A DNA stretch of 64,000 bases, taken from the NCBI GenBank assembly GCA_963756895.1, contig CAVWPI010000011.1, positions 248,001-312,000 of the forward strand, written 5' to 3'. Shown here piece by piece: positions 46,579 to 56,186 of the stretch; the first letter of the stretch is position 1; each line of letters starts with the position of its first letter. Position numbers and translations under genes: made by a program. The DNA is from DASUAS01 sp963756895 (lineage in GTDB: Bacteria > Actinomycetota > Acidimicrobiia > IMCC26256 > DASPTH01). Under the pieces are notes generated by a model, which did no database searches, was not told the origin of the DNA, and worked only from the letters and a program-made list of their open reading frames with translations.

Positions 46579-47307
46579 TTGCTCATCGCCCTCTGGTCCG
46601 CCACCGGCGGATCCGGTACTTCCGTGTTCACCGCGGCGTGCGCGCTCGTGCTCGCCCGCCAGGCGCGCGATGCCGGTCAGGCATCCGGCGTGCGCGTCGC
46701 CGATCTCGCCGGCGACCTGCCCGCGGTGTTCGGTCTCGGCGCCGATCCCGACGTCGGCCTGGCCGACTGGCTCGACGCCGGGCCCGCGGCGCCCACCGAG
46801 GCGCTCGACCGCCTGCTCGGCGAGGTCGCGCCCGGGGTCGCGCTCCTGCCGCGCGGGCGTGGCCCGCGAGTTGCGACCGCGCTGCCGGCAGCCGAGAGCG
46901 GCGCCGCGCTCGCGGTTGCGCTCGGGCTCGGCTCGTCGCCGGTGCTCGTCGACTGCGGCACCGCGCGCGAGCCCGCCACGCGCGCGGTGGTCGAGGTCGC
47001 CGACGTCGCGATCGTCGTGCTCCGCGGCTGCTACCTCGCGCTCCGCCGGGCGGTCCACGCCCCGCCGCTCGAGCACACCGCGGGCGTCGTGCTGCTCGAG
47101 GAAGCGGGCCGGTCGTTGGGTGCGAACGAGATCGGGGAGGTGCTCGACCTGCCGGTGCTGGCCCGGATCCCGGTCAAGGACACGATCGCCCGGGCGGTCG
47201 ACGCCGGGGTCCTGCCCACCCGACTCCCCGAGCCGCTGGCCCGGGCCGCCACCGACGTCGTCCGGCGCGTGGGTGCCCGCGCCGGCCACCACGGCGAGGC
47301 GGCGTGA
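46579..47307 (+). CDS. CpaE-like P-loop protein of the Tad pilus locus
   Basis: The 242-residue protein begins MLIALWSATGGSGTSVF (TTG start, with GGAGGAAGG upstream). The loop GGSGTS is a degenerate deviant Walker A: both lysines of the MinD/CpaE family are missing, so ATP binding is doubtful. Later segments follow the fold: VRVADLAGDLPAVFGL, PVLVDCGTAREPA and LDLPVLARIPVKD. It matches the CpaE-like proteins of the actinobacterial 'helicase/secretion neighbourhood'. It probably places or regulates the pilus machine. First gene of the pilus operon. Confidence 0.8.
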   Translation: MLIALWSATGGSGTSVFTAACALVLARQARDAGQASGVRVADLAGDLPAVFGLGADPDVGLADWLDAGPAAPTEALDRLLGEVAPGVALLPRGRGPRVATALPAAESGAALAVALGLGSSPVLVDCGTAREPATRAVVEVADVAIVVLRGCYLALRRAVHAPPLEHTAGVVLLEEAGRSLGANEIGEVLDLPVLARIPVKDTIARAVDAGVLPTRLPEPLARAATDVVRRVGARAGHHGEAA

Positions 47308-47353
47308 GCGGCGAGCCGGCAGCCGACCGCACGAGTCGCCCGATGGAGGAGGC

Positions 47354-48604
47354 GTGAGCGTCGTCGCCCTGCCGTCCGCCGCCGGCTCGGGCGACGACGG
47401 ACTGCTCAAGCAACGGGTCCACCGACGGCTGGTCGCGCAGGGTGTCGACGACCCGGCCGCCGACGCCGAGGCACTGCGAGCGGTGCTCGGCGACCTGCTG
47501 CGCGACGAGCAGCCGCTCCTGCCGGCACCCCGGTACGACGCTCTCCTCGAGCAGCTCACGCACGAGGTCACCGGCCTCGGGCCGCTCGAGCCGTTGCTCG
47601 CCGACCCCACCGTCACCGAGGTGATGGTCAACGGTCCCGGTCGCGCCTACGTCGAGCGCGCCGGGCGGCTGGAACCGGTCTCGCTCGAGCTCGACGCCGC
47701 GGCGATCGTCCATCTGGTCGAGCGGGTGGTGACGCCGCTCGGGCTCCGGCTCGACCGCTCGTCGCCGATGGTCGACGCCCGCCTGACCGACGGATCGCGC
47801 CTCCACGCGGTGATCCCGCCCCTCGCGGTCGACGGTCCGTGCGTCACCATCCGTCGGTTCGGGACGCGCGCGGTCCGGCTCGACGAGTTCGGCGTCGACG
47901 GCGCGTCGGCGACGTTCCTGCGCTGGACCGTCGCCGCGGGCTGGAACCTCCTCGTCGCCGGCGCCACCAGCGCGGGCAAGACCACGCTGCTCAACGCGCT
48001 GTCGCAGTCGATCCCGCACGCGGAGCGCGTGGTGACGATCGAGGAGACGGCCGAGCTGCGGCTCGCGCAACCGCACGTCGTGCGGCTCGAGGCCCGGCCG
48101 CCCAACGCCGAGGGCGCCGGCGGGGTCGACCGTGCGGGCGCTGGTGCGGACCGCGCTGCGCATGCGTCCCGACCGCCTGGTCGTCGGCGAGGTGCGCGCC
48201 GGCGAGGCCCTCGACATGCTGCAGGCCCTCAACACCGGCCACGACGGTTCGATGTGCACCATCCACGCCAACGGTCCCGTCGACGCGCTCGCCCGCTTGG
48301 AGACCCTGGTGCTGCTCGCGGATTCGGGTCTCCCCCTCGGCGCGGTGCGCACGCAGGTGGCGGCGAGCATCGACGCGGTGGTGTTCGTCGCTCGCGGTCG
48401 CGATGGTGAGCGGCGCGTGGAGGCGATCGCCGAGGTCGACGGTCGTCACCACGATGGCGCGCGACCGCTGTTCGTCCGACGGGCGGGTCGACTGGTGCCG
48501 ATCGCGCGCGTCACCCGGCGCCTCGGCGCCACGACGCCGCGGGCGTCGACCTTGGCCGCGTCGACTCGATCGCCACCGGCGTCGAACGTGGCCCGTCGTG
48601 CTGA
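47354..48604 (+). CDS. CpaF/TadA secretion ATPase (two frameshifts)
   Basis: Type II/IV secretion ATPase that would power Tad pilus assembly. Motifs: VTEVMVNGPGRAYVER (N-terminal domain), Walker A AGATSAGKTTLLNALSQ, Asp box TIEETAELRLAQPHVV, Walker B region MRPDRLVVGEVRAGEALDML and His box GHDGSMCTIHAN. An extra base near 48122 and another shift near 48538 break the frame. With both corrected it ends GVERGPSC at TGA 48604, overlapping the TadB start by 7 bp. The GTG start 47354 has GGAGGAGG. Confidence 0.9.
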
Positions 48605-49465
48605 CCCTCGTGCTCGTGGTCGTGGGGCCATTCACGTGTGCGGGGTTGATCGCCGCGGGTCGCCGCGCCGCGGTCGCGGACCGAGCTCGGTCCCTCGGTC
48701 CGCGGTCGCGGTGGCGTGTCCCCGCGCGGGTGCGGCCCCGTTGATCGTCGCGCTGCGCGACGCCGTCGTTCCCTGGACGCCCGAGGAGGCCGTCGAGTAC
48801 TGGGGGATCGCGGTGGTCGCGGTCGGCCCTGCTCGCCGCCGCCTTGTCACCGGTCCTCGCGGTGCCGGCCGTGCTCGCGGTCGCGGCCGCGGGACCGGTC
48901 GCCCTCGTCCTCGCCCGGTCCCGCGCGCGAGCGCGCGTTCACCGCCGAGCTGCCGGCCGCACTCGAGCAGGTCGCGGCCGAGCTGCGGGGCGGAGGCACG
49001 GTCGCGGCCGCGGTCGACGTCCTCGCTGCCGGCGGGGGCGCCGTCGCCGGCGACCTCCGACGGGTGCACCAGCGCACCCAGCTCGGGCTGCCCCTGGCGC
49101 AGGCCCTGGCCGGCTGGCCGGCCGACCACGACGCGCCCGGGGTCCGGGCGGCGGCCGGTGCGCTCGCGGTCGCCGCCACCATGGGTGGGCGGGCGGCCGA
49201 CGCCATCGACGGGCTGGCGTCGTCGTTTCGGCACCGGCTCGACGCAGTGGCGGAGGCGCGCTCGCTCTCGGCCCAGGCCCGCTTGTCGGCGGTCGTCGTG
49301 GGGGCGGCGCCGCTCGGCTACCTCGCGTTCTCCGCGCTGGTCGACCCGGCCGCGGTCACCGCGCTGGTCGACACCGGCGTGGGACGGGTCTGCCTCCTGG
49401 TCGGGCTCGGGCTCGAGGCGCTGGCGGCGCTGTGGATCCGGCGCATCCTCCGGTCGGCCGGATGA
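48598..49465 (+). CDS. TadB-like type II secretion F protein (frameshifts)
   Basis: Inner-membrane platform protein. The start VLTLVLVVVGPFTCAGLIAA is a membrane helix, followed by a basic loop, two helices (SPVLAVPAVLAVAAAGPVAL) and the T2SSF domain in the last frame (AFTAELPAALEQVAAELRGG; GGRAADAIDGLASSFRHRLD). Frame changes occur near 48738 (a base missing in a C run), 48828 and 48930. The C-terminus has two further helices. It pairs with the next gene, as TadB-TadC do. Confidence 0.8.
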
Positions 49466-50162
49466 ACGCGTGGGCTGTGGCTGCCGTGGGTGCTCGGTGC
49501 GGCGTGGGGCGTCGCGCTCGGCGGTGCCGTTCGCACGCCGCGCCGCTGCGCGTCGCCGTGGCCGAGCGGGCCGCGGGCCTGTCGGTGCGCACTCGGCGCG
49601 CGCCGGTGCGGCACGCGTCGCGCGTGGCCCGGTGGTCCGCGTGGTGGGGGGCCCGGTCCGACGGCGTCGTGCCGCGCGTGGTGCGTTCGCTGCGTGGCCG
49701 CGTCGGCGCCCGGGGTGTCGACGCGGAGCTCGCGCGTGAGCTGCCCGTCGCGCTCGACCTCCTCGGCGTGGCGGTCGGGGCGGGCTGCACTCCGTACCTC
49801 GCGGTCGAGGTGGCCGCGCGCTGGTCGCCCGCACCGGTCGCGGCCGCCTTCGACCAGGTCATGCGCAGCTGCACGTTGGGTCTCGACTTCGAGTCCGCCC
49901 TCGACGCGATCGCGCGCGCGCCACACCTCGGCTGCGGCCGGTGTCCGACGCGCTGCTGGCCACCGACCGGCTCGGGGTACCCGTGGGTCCCGTACTCGCC
50001 CGACTGGCCGAGGAAGATCGCACCGCGCTGCGACGCGCCGCGGAGACGCACGCCCGTCGGATCCCCGTGCGGCTCCTGTTCCCGCTCGTGTTCCTGGTCC
50101 TTCCCGCGTTCGTGCTCCTCACCGTGGTGCCCGGCCTCGCGGCCGGCCTCGGTCGCATCTGA
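49462..50162 (+). CDS. TadC-like type II secretion F protein (frameshifts)
   Basis: Second platform protein. The ATG overlaps the TadB stop (ATGA). The middle part (ELARELPVALDLLGVAVGAG; FDQVMRSCTLGLDFESALDA) is a T2SSF domain, and the end (VSDALLATDRLGVPVGPVLA; RIPVRLLFPLVFLVLPAFVL) matches the last two helices of TadC. Breaks fall near 49490, 49545 and 49937. The last frame runs cleanly to TGA 50162. Like TadB it is expected in the cytoplasmic membrane, in contact with CpaF. Confidence 0.78.
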
Positions 50163-50233
50163 CGCGCGGGTGACGTCGCGTCACCACCTTCTCCCGTTGC
50201 TTCCCCCCATCCGATCCACCAGGAGGTTGTGCA

Positions 50234-50434
50234 ATGTCAGGTCGGTTCCTCGCACCGGTGCGCGCTCGGATGTCCGCACTGGTCGCAGACGAGTCGGGCC
50301 AGTCCACCGCGGAGTACGCACTGGTGATCCTGGGCGCGGTCGCGATCGCGACGCTCCTGATCACGTGGGCCACGGGCAGTCACGCGATCTCGCAGCTGTT
50401 CGACTCCGTGATCGAGAAGATCCTCCCGTCGTGA
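50234..50434 (+). CDS. Flp-type pilin, DUF4244 family
   Basis: The 66-residue protein has a basic leader, then the class IV pilin junction and helix DESGQSTAEYALVILGAVAI, in which E of the STAEYA box is the usual fifth residue after processing. Such DUF4244 proteins are the candidate major subunits of actinobacterial Tad pili. AGGAGG (50221-50226) lies 8 nt before the ATG. No prepilin peptidase gene is in the window, so processing must be done from elsewhere. Confidence 0.9.
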   Translation: MSGRFLAPVRARMSALVADESGQSTAEYALVILGAVAIATLLITWATGSHAISQLFDSVIEKILPS

Positions 50435-50444
50435 ACGGGCGTCG

Positions 50445-50846
50445 GTGGTTCCCCCGCGCGGCGCGGGGGAACCCGGCGCCACGTCCGCGCTGCCAGGCGA
50501 ACGCGGACAGTCGACGGCGGAGTTCGCGTTCGTGCTCCCGCTGCTCGTGCTCGCGCTGCTCGCGGTGGTGCAGGTCGGGCTGGTGGTGCGGGACCAGTTG
50601 GGAGTGGTGCACGCGGCGCGCGAGGCGGCGAGAGCCGCGAGCGTCGATCCCGATCCGGGCCGTGCGGTGCGTGCCGCCCACCGCACGCTTCCCGGTGCCG
50701 ACGTCGACGTGGGTGGCCGGCCGAAGATCGGGGGCGAGATCAGCGTGACCGTGCACTACAGGTCGCACACCGACCTTCCGCTGGTGGGTGTGCTCTTCCC
50801 CGACCCCGATCTCCACGCGACGTCCGTGATGAGGGTGGAGAAGTGA
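50445..50846 (+). CDS. TadE-like minor pilin / pseudopilin
   Basis: A 133-residue TadE-type protein. The signature helix begins GERGQSTAEFAFVLPLLVLA and is followed by the usual basic stretch VVHAAREAARAASVD. The C-terminal part is a small extracytoplasmic domain. The GTG at 50445 is the nearest in-frame start; translation could instead begin at GTG 50431, overlapping the pilin stop, if a base has been added near 50480. A strong hairpin (50447-50473) lies at the start. Confidence 0.82.
   Translation: MVPPRGAGEPGATSALPGERGQSTAEFAFVLPLLVLALLAVVQVGLVVRDQLGVVHAAREAARAASVDPDPGRAVRAAHRTLPGADVDVGGRPKIGGEISVTVHYRSHTDLPLVGVLFPDPDLHATSVMRVEK
50447..50473 (+). terminator. Strong hairpin between pilin and TadE-like gene
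   Basis: GGTTCCCCCGCGC and its complement form a 13-bp perfect repeat around one base. It begins 13 nt after the pilin stop. It may be an attenuator that makes the pilin more abundant than the downstream genes, or it could protect the pilin mRNA from 3' decay. It overlaps the start region of the next gene. Confidence 0.5.
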
Positions 50847-51232
50847 GCGGGCACGCGCGTGACGAGCGCGGGGGTGTGAGCATGGTGATGCTGGCGGTGC
50901 TCGTGGCCGGTCTGGTGCTGGCCACCGGCGCGGCCCGTCTCGGCGGCGCTTTGGTCGGGCGGGCGCGGGCGGAGTCGGCGGCCGACGCGGCTGCGCTGGC
51001 CGCGGCCGACCGACTCGCGTCGGGCGGTGGTGGCGCCGCCGCTCGCACTGCCGCCGCCCGCACCGCGGCGAGCAACCACGCCCGGCTCGTGTCCTGCGAC
51101 TGCGCGGGCCCGAGCGCGGCGGTCGTGGTCGAGGTCGACCTGCCGGCGCCACTCGGGATGTTCGGTCCGGCGCGAGGCAGGGCCAAAGCCGAGGTGCGAC
51201 CGGAGTGCGTGGTCGACCTCCCGGGGTGTTGA
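50843..51232 (+). CDS. TadE-like protein of the helicase/secretion neighbourhood (Rv3654c-like)
   Basis: The 129-residue protein has an N-terminal helix (GGVSMVMLAVLVAGLVLATG) and an Ala-rich stretch AESAADAAALAAADRLASGG typical of TadG/TadE-like proteins, then a small domain with three cysteines (SCDC; RPECVVDLPGC). The start GTG overlaps the preceding stop (GTGA). It ends the pilus operon. Confidence 0.8.
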   Translation: MSGHARDERGGVSMVMLAVLVAGLVLATGAARLGGALVGRARAESAADAAALAAADRLASGGGGAAARTAAARTAASNHARLVSCDCAGPSAAVVVEVDLPAPLGMFGPARGRAKAEVRPECVVDLPGC

Positions 51233-51236
51233 AGCG

Positions 51237-51650
51237 CTACTTCGTGACCGTGAGGGGAGCTTGGCGCTCTTGGCCGGCGGGTCGGTCTTCTCGAAGGAAC
51301 GGCCGTAGGTGAAGATCGAGCTGCGACTCGCCCGCTTCCCGTCCCTCGAAGGTCATCTCCTGCGTGCCCTCGGCGCCGGGCTGCGATCCGCCCGCGACCT
51401 GGTGGGTCGACACGAACCTCACGTCCGGGTTTCCGGCCGCGGTCCAGGTGTACCCCGTGCTCGGCGTGGCCGGCAGCGCGACCACGAACTCCTCGCCCAC
51501 CGCGACGTCGATGGAATCGCCCTCGTGGTAGACGGTCGGCGCCTTCGCCACCTGCGCGTCGTCGCCCCACGGGATCGCCACGACGGCAACCAGCAACCCG
51601 ATGCCGATGACGACGAGCACCACCAGCGCGATCCAACGATTGCGCGTCAT
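51237..51650 (-). CDS. Chagasin-type (I42) protease inhibitor, membrane-anchored (frameshifts)
   Basis: A single N-terminal helix (WIALVVLVVIGIGLLVAVVA) anchors an extracytoplasmic I42 domain. The inhibitor loops are ALPATPSTGYTWTAA (the NPTTGY-like loop) and VAGGSQPGAEGTQEMTF. The third loop (RPWE-like) is out of frame: a shifted reading gives IFTYGRSFEKTDPPAKSAKL, so an extra base near 51330 and a missing base near 51255 are likely. Family members block papain-like cysteine proteases. It converges on the pilus operon with only 4 bp between stops. Confidence 0.7.
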   Translation of the reverse strand: MTRNRWIALVVLVVIGIGLLVAVVAIPWGDDAQVAKAPTVYHEGDSIDVAVGEEFVVALPATPSTGYTWTAAGNPDVRFVSTHQVAGGSQPGAEGTQEMTFEGREAGESQLDLHLRPFLREDRPAGQERQAPLTVTK

Positions 51651-51660
51651 GCGCCGGAAT

Positions 51661-54011
51661 CTAGGGCGACGTGAGGTCGAGGGGATGTCGCGGTGATGCC
51701 GACGCGCCGAGCGTCTCGAGCACCACGATCGCCGCGTCCTTGTCGAGGTACTCGTTCCAGTTCCCGCACTTCGGTGACTGCACGCACGATGGACACCCGT
51801 CGTCGCACGGGCAACCCCGCACGAGCTCGTGGGCGGCGTGCACGTGGCGAGTCATCTCGGCGAACGCGAGCTCGGCGATGCCGGCACCACCCGGATAGCC
51901 GTCGTACACGAAGATCGTGGGGTCGCCGGTCTGGGGGTGGAACGCCATGGAGACGCCGCCGACGTCCCACCGGTCGCAGATCGCGAACAGCGGCAGCAAC
52001 CCGATGAGCGCATGCTCGGCCGCGTGTACCGCCCCGATGATCCGCGACGGCTCGAGCCCGGCCGCCAGCAGCGTGTCGAGCGGCAGTGTGTACCAGCAGG
52101 CGCGGGTGGTGAGCTCGCGGGGCGGGAAGTCGAGGGGGACGACCTCGAACACCTCGTTGGTCGACGTGCGCTTCCGCTGGTAGGCGACCAGGTCGTGCAA
52201 GACGGTGACTGCACCGAGGTGCGCGGTTCCCGCACCCGCGGCCACCGACTGCTCGGTGGCGAGGATCGAGATGTCGGTCTCCTCGCGGGGCTGGGTGTGC
52301 TCGTCGGCGTCGTCGGCTGGATCGAGCACGGCCACCCGGTGCTCGACGTCGAGGTCGCGCACCCGGTACTGACGACCCTGGTGGAGGTAGATCGCGCCGG
52401 GGTGCGCGACGTGGAAGGCGCGCGACGAGTCGACCGTGCCCACCAGGCGGCGGTCGGCGTCGACGAGCTGACATTCGACCGACGAGCCGGTGCGCAGACC
52501 CACACGCGTGGCCGGAGGTTCGCGTCCGGCCCAGAACATCGCGCCGCCGCGGGGTTTGAGCTCGTCGTCGAGCACGAGGTCGCGCACCGCGTCGTCGAGC
52601 GCGTCGCCGTAGTAGGCGCCGTCCGCGTGCGTGAGCGGGAGCTCGTGCGCCGCGCACGCGATCTGGGCCCGGGCGACGAACGGGTTGTCGGGGTTCACCA
52701 CCACCGCTTCCGCGGGGCGGTCGAGCAGCTCCGACGGATGGCGGGCGTACCACTGGTCGAGTTGGTCGTCACCGGCGATGAGGACCGCGGCGGCGCGGCG
52801 GGTGGTGCGCCCGGCGCGGCCGACCTGCTGGCGCATCGACGCCAGCGTTCCCGGGAAGCCGTTGAGCACGACCGCGTCGAGGGACCCCACGTCGATGCCC
52901 AGCTCGAGCGCGCTGGTGGCGACGACGCCGCCGAGCTCGCCGCTCGCGAGTTGCGACTCGAGCTCGCGCCGCTCGGTGGCGAGGTAGCCGGCGCGGTACG
53001 CGGCGACCGCGGGTGCGTCCACTGCACCGTCGGCAAGACGTGCCTGGGCGAGCACGCCCCGCGCGTGGGTAGCGACGAGCTCGGCGCCCTTGCGACTGCG
53101 CGTGAACGCGAGCGTCTGGTGCCCGTCGGCGACGAAGCGCGACAGCAACATCGCGGTCTCGACGTTCGCCGACGCGCGCGCGCCCGAGTGCACGTCGACG
53201 AGCGGTCGCTGCCACACCGCGAACCGGCGCTCGGCCTGCGGTGACCCGTCGCCGTCGATCGCCTCGACCGGGAGTCCGCAGAGGCGCGACGCCAGCTCCG
53301 CCGGGTTGCCGATCGTCGCGCTGGTGAAGCAGAAGGTCGGCGCGGAGTCGTAGTGCTCGCACAGGCGACGCAGGCGGCGCAGCACGTGCGCGACGTGGCT
53401 GCCGAAGACGCCCCGGAGCGTGTGCAGCTCGTCGATCACGACGTAGCGCAGGCGCAAGAGGAAGGTGGCCCAGCGATCGTGGGTCGGGAGGATGCCCATG
53501 TGGAGCATCTCCGGATTCGTGAGCACCACGTTGGCGTGCGTGCGGATCCAGGCTCGCTCGTCGGTGGGGGTGTCACCGTCGTACGTCGCGGCCACGAGGT
53601 CGGGCACGAGCCACTGGCGAAACGAGCGGAGCTGGTCCTGCGCCAGCGCCTTGGTGGGGAACACCAACAGCGTCGTGTCGCGGCTGCCCTCGACGACGGA
53701 GTCGACGATCGGCAGCTGGTAGCAGAGCGACTTCCCCGACGCGGTGCCGGTGGCGACCACGATGTTGCGACGGTCACGCAGCGCATCAACCGCGGCGGCC
53801 TGGTGTGACCACAGCGCGTCGACGCCGCACGCGTCGCGAGACGCTCGGTCACGAGCGGCGAGAGCACTGGCGCGGCGGTGGCGAGCCGCGCCGGCCGGGC
53901 GGGAAGCGCGGTGTTCGCCACCACGCGGTCGAAGTGCTCGTGCGCGAGGTCGTCGAGCGTGTCGCAGGCGTCGGCCCGCGGGCCGGCCAGGGCGCTCGTG
54001 ACCGTGCTCAA
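51661..54011 (-). CDS. DEAD/DEAH-box helicase with DUF1998, MrfA/Hrq1-like (frameshift)
   Basis: About 783 residues. Superfamily 2 motifs: I (VATGTASGKSLCYQLP), II (VIDELHTL, a DEVH variant), III (FTSATIGNPAEL), V (VVATSALELGIDVG) and VI (RQQVGRAGRT). The C-terminal DUF1998-like zinc region has RGCPCDDGCPSCVQSPKCG, five cysteines, as in MrfA. Such helicases act in DNA repair of crosslinks or mitomycin damage. One change near 53830 separates the first 60 residues. Start TTG 54011, overlapping the upstream LCP gene stop. The conserved location next to the Tad genes is well known in actinobacteria. Confidence 0.9.
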
Positions 54012-54985
54012 TGGCTCTGCAGGACCCCGTCGTCGGCGAAGTCGGCCAGGAGGCCGTCGGCGTCGCCGGTCTTGACCAGGTTGCTCCCGCCGCCGGCCCC
54101 GACCGGCAGCACGACGTTCTTCACGTTCGCGGGATCGAACGTCAACGTCAGGGAGCCCGTGTGGAACAGGTCGCTCATGCCGACGCCGTCGAGCTTGGTG
54201 TGGCGTCCGAGCGTCGCGAGCAGGCGGACGGTGTCGCCGGCACTCGGGTGCTTCGCCTGGATGGTCTGCAACGCAGACACGATCAGCAACCCCTGGTTGC
54301 CGGTCCGACTGATGTCGCCGTTGCTGAACGAGTGGCGGTCGCGCGAGAACTGCAACGCCTGCTCACCGTTGAGGTGCGTGAGACCCGGAGCGAAGTGCGC
54401 ACCGGAGAAGTCGTCGTCCATCGGCGCCGGGATGTTGACGTCGATGCCGCCGATCTCGTCGACCATCTGCTGGAAGTGCGGGAAGTTGGCCCGGATCACC
54501 CACGTGATGGGGACGCCGACGATCGCCGACACCGCGTCGGCTTCGGCGCGCAGCTCGTTGCCGCCGGGGTTGTTCACGATGTACGAGTTGATCTTGCCGC
54601 CGCCCGGGCCCTCGGTGTCGCGCGGGATGTCGATGATGGTGGCCGACTTGACCGCGGGGTTCACCCCGATCACGTGGACGGCGTCGGCGAGACCCGGGTC
54701 GTCGGGTGACTGGGAGGGGTCGTCCGACCGGGCGCCGGTACCGAGCACGAGGGCGAAGAACGGCTGTTGCGATGCACCCTCGTTCCGGGCGCTGCCGAGC
54801 TTGGTGACCTGGAACCACACCGCGCCCTGCGCGGGGACGGGCTCGCCGAGGACCAGCCAGGCGGCGGTGATCGCACCGGCGAGCAGCACCCCACAGAGCA
54901 GCGGCCCGAGCACCAGGAGGGTCAGCGCGCGGCGCGGCGAGCGGCGTGGGGGCGAGAGGACGCGACGGGCGGTGCGGGCGGTCAC
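54008..54985 (-). CDS. LytR-CpsA-Psr (LCP) family phosphotransferase
   Basis: The 325-residue protein has one N-terminal membrane helix (ALTLLVLGPLLCGVLLAGAI) and an extracytoplasmic LCP domain. The motifs include ADAVHVIGVNPAVKSATIID, IPRDTEGPGGGKINSYIVNN with the arginine that binds the pyrophosphate, and LNGEQALQFSRDRHSFSNGD. LCP enzymes transfer undecaprenyl-linked glycopolymers onto peptidoglycan. The GTG start overlaps the upstream stop (GTGA), so the two are coupled. Confidence 0.9.
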   Translation of the reverse strand: MTARTARRVLSPPRRSPRRALTLLVLGPLLCGVLLAGAITAAWLVLGEPVPAQGAVWFQVTKLGSARNEGASQQPFFALVLGTGARSDDPSQSPDDPGLADAVHVIGVNPAVKSATIIDIPRDTEGPGGGKINSYIVNNPGGNELRAEADAVSAIVGVPITWVIRANFPHFQQMVDEIGGIDVNIPAPMDDDFSGAHFAPGLTHLNGEQALQFSRDRHSFSNGDISRTGNQGLLIVSALQTIQAKHPSAGDTVRLLATLGRHTKLDGVGMSDLFHTGSLTLTFDPANVKNVVLPVGAGGGSNLVKTGDADGLLADFADDGVLQSH

Positions 54986-55695
54986 TTCGCGCCTCCGGTC
55001 GGGGCGACGGACGAAGTGGTCGTGGGGGAGAGTCCGGCCCCGTCACGGGCCACGACGACGTCGTACACGGTGATCTTCCACGTGCCGGTCGGGTCGGGTT
55101 GGAGCACGAAATCGGCCCGGCGGACGATGTGGAGCGGCGCATCCTTCACCTTCGTCGCGCCGGTCACGTCGACGACGAGCGCGGCGGTGATCAGCGTGAG
55201 GTTGCCGCCCTGGTCGCCGAGCCCGACCAGGGTCACGGGCTGCGCGGTGGCCTGGAGGTCGCCGGTCACCTGCGGGAGCCCTTCGTCGAGGAGCACGCCG
55301 CGGTCGGCGGTGGTCGCCGTCGCGAGGGTGGCGGCATCGAACACGCCGCCGAAGTCGGCGGTGGCGGGCTTGCCGGTGCGCAGCGGCTGCACGGTGGCGC
55401 CCTTCACGTAGGTGGTGAGGGCGTCGAGCACGTGCTGGGACTGGTCGGCGGCGATCGTCACCGGCGCACCCGCGCTGTCGGCGGTGACGTCGCCCAACGG
55501 GATGTCGATCTCCGTCGTCGCCGCCGCGGTCGTGGTGGTGGGCTTGGCGGAGTCGGCGTCGTCACCGCCGGAGCAGCTCGCGAGCGCGAGCCCACCGCCG
55601 AGTGCGACCACGACCACGACGACCGTGACCAGCACCCAGCGACGGCGCGTGCGGCGACGACGCGTGCGCGATCGGGTGGGGGAGGCGACGTCCAT
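54982..55695 (-). CDS. Secreted/lipid-anchored protein of unknown function
   Basis: About 237 residues. A basic start (RSRTRRRRTRRR) precedes a membrane helix (WVLVTVVVVVVALGGGLALA) that ends in SCSGG. The LALASC-like lipobox suggests lipoprotein processing, which is not certain. A threonine/alanine linker (TTTTAAATTEIDIP) and a globular domain follow. I do not recognise the domain; the pattern of repeated VTG/VTLVG strands is compatible with a beta-rich fold. Start ATG 55695 avoids the less likely upstream ATG (55761). Operon with the LCP gene implies a role in the envelope. Confidence 0.62.
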   Translation of the reverse strand: MDVASPTRSRTRRRRTRRRWVLVTVVVVVVALGGGLALASCSGGDDADSAKPTTTTAAATTEIDIPLGDVTADSAGAPVTIAADQSQHVLDALTTYVKGATVQPLRTGKPATADFGGVFDAATLATATTADRGVLLDEGLPQVTGDLQATAQPVTLVGLGDQGGNLTLITAALVVDVTGATKVKDAPLHIVRRADFVLQPDPTGTWKITVYDVVVARDGAGLSPTTTSSVAPTGGAK

Positions 55696-55763
55696 CGTCG
55701 ACTCAGGGTAGGAGACCGACCCTCGCCGACCGGGGCACCGGAAGCGCGCCGTATCATGCATCC

Positions 55764-56117
55764 ATGGCCCTGAAGAAGATGGTCGAGCGCTTCACCAAGC
55801 CGGTCGAGGAGATCGACCGCGAGCAGCTCACCGCGTTCTGCGACGCCCGCCTGCTCACCCCCATGGACGACGTCGAGGCCCGCACCCGGGTGCGGGTGGG
55901 GGGAGAGGTGCGCTCGGTCCGCATCGTCCCGCGCGCCGGTGCGGCGGCGCTGGAGGTCACCGTGAGTGATGGGCGGGCCTCGATCGTCGGCGTGTTCCTC
56001 GGTCGGCGCAAGATCGCCGGGCTCTCCCCCGGGCGGAAGGTCGCGCTCGAGGGCGTCGCCGCGCGCGACGGCAAGCGCTACCTGCTGTTCAACCCGATCT
56101 ACGAGCTCCTGAGCTGA
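55764..56117 (+). CDS. OB-fold nucleic-acid-binding protein
   Basis: The 117-residue protein is a single OB fold with RVGGEVRSVRIVPRAGAAAL, VTVSDGRASIVGVFLGR and SPGRKVALEGVAARDGKRYL. It resembles the small actinobacterial proteins found next to the CeoB/CeoC genes (Rv2694c in mycobacteria). Nucleic-acid binding is inferred from the fold family. It converges on the TrkA-like pair; a hairpin separates them. Confidence 0.82.
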   Translation: MALKKMVERFTKPVEEIDREQLTAFCDARLLTPMDDVEARTRVRVGGEVRSVRIVPRAGAAALEVTVSDGRASIVGVFLGRRKIAGLSPGRKVALEGVAARDGKRYLLFNPIYELLS

Positions 56118-56122
56118 CCTTC

Positions 56123-56154
56123 CGGGCGAGAGCGGGCTGCGCCCGTCTCGCCCG
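56123..56154. terminator. Bidirectional terminator between OB-fold and trkA-like genes
   Basis: CGGGCGAG / CTCGCCCG pair in an outer stem, with inner CGGGC / GCCCG and a TGC loop. A small bulge separates the two. It lies between convergent stops at 56117 and 56187. Confidence 0.65.
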
Positions 56155-56186
56155 TTGGGACGGAGCGAGCTGTGCGAGCGGGGCGG

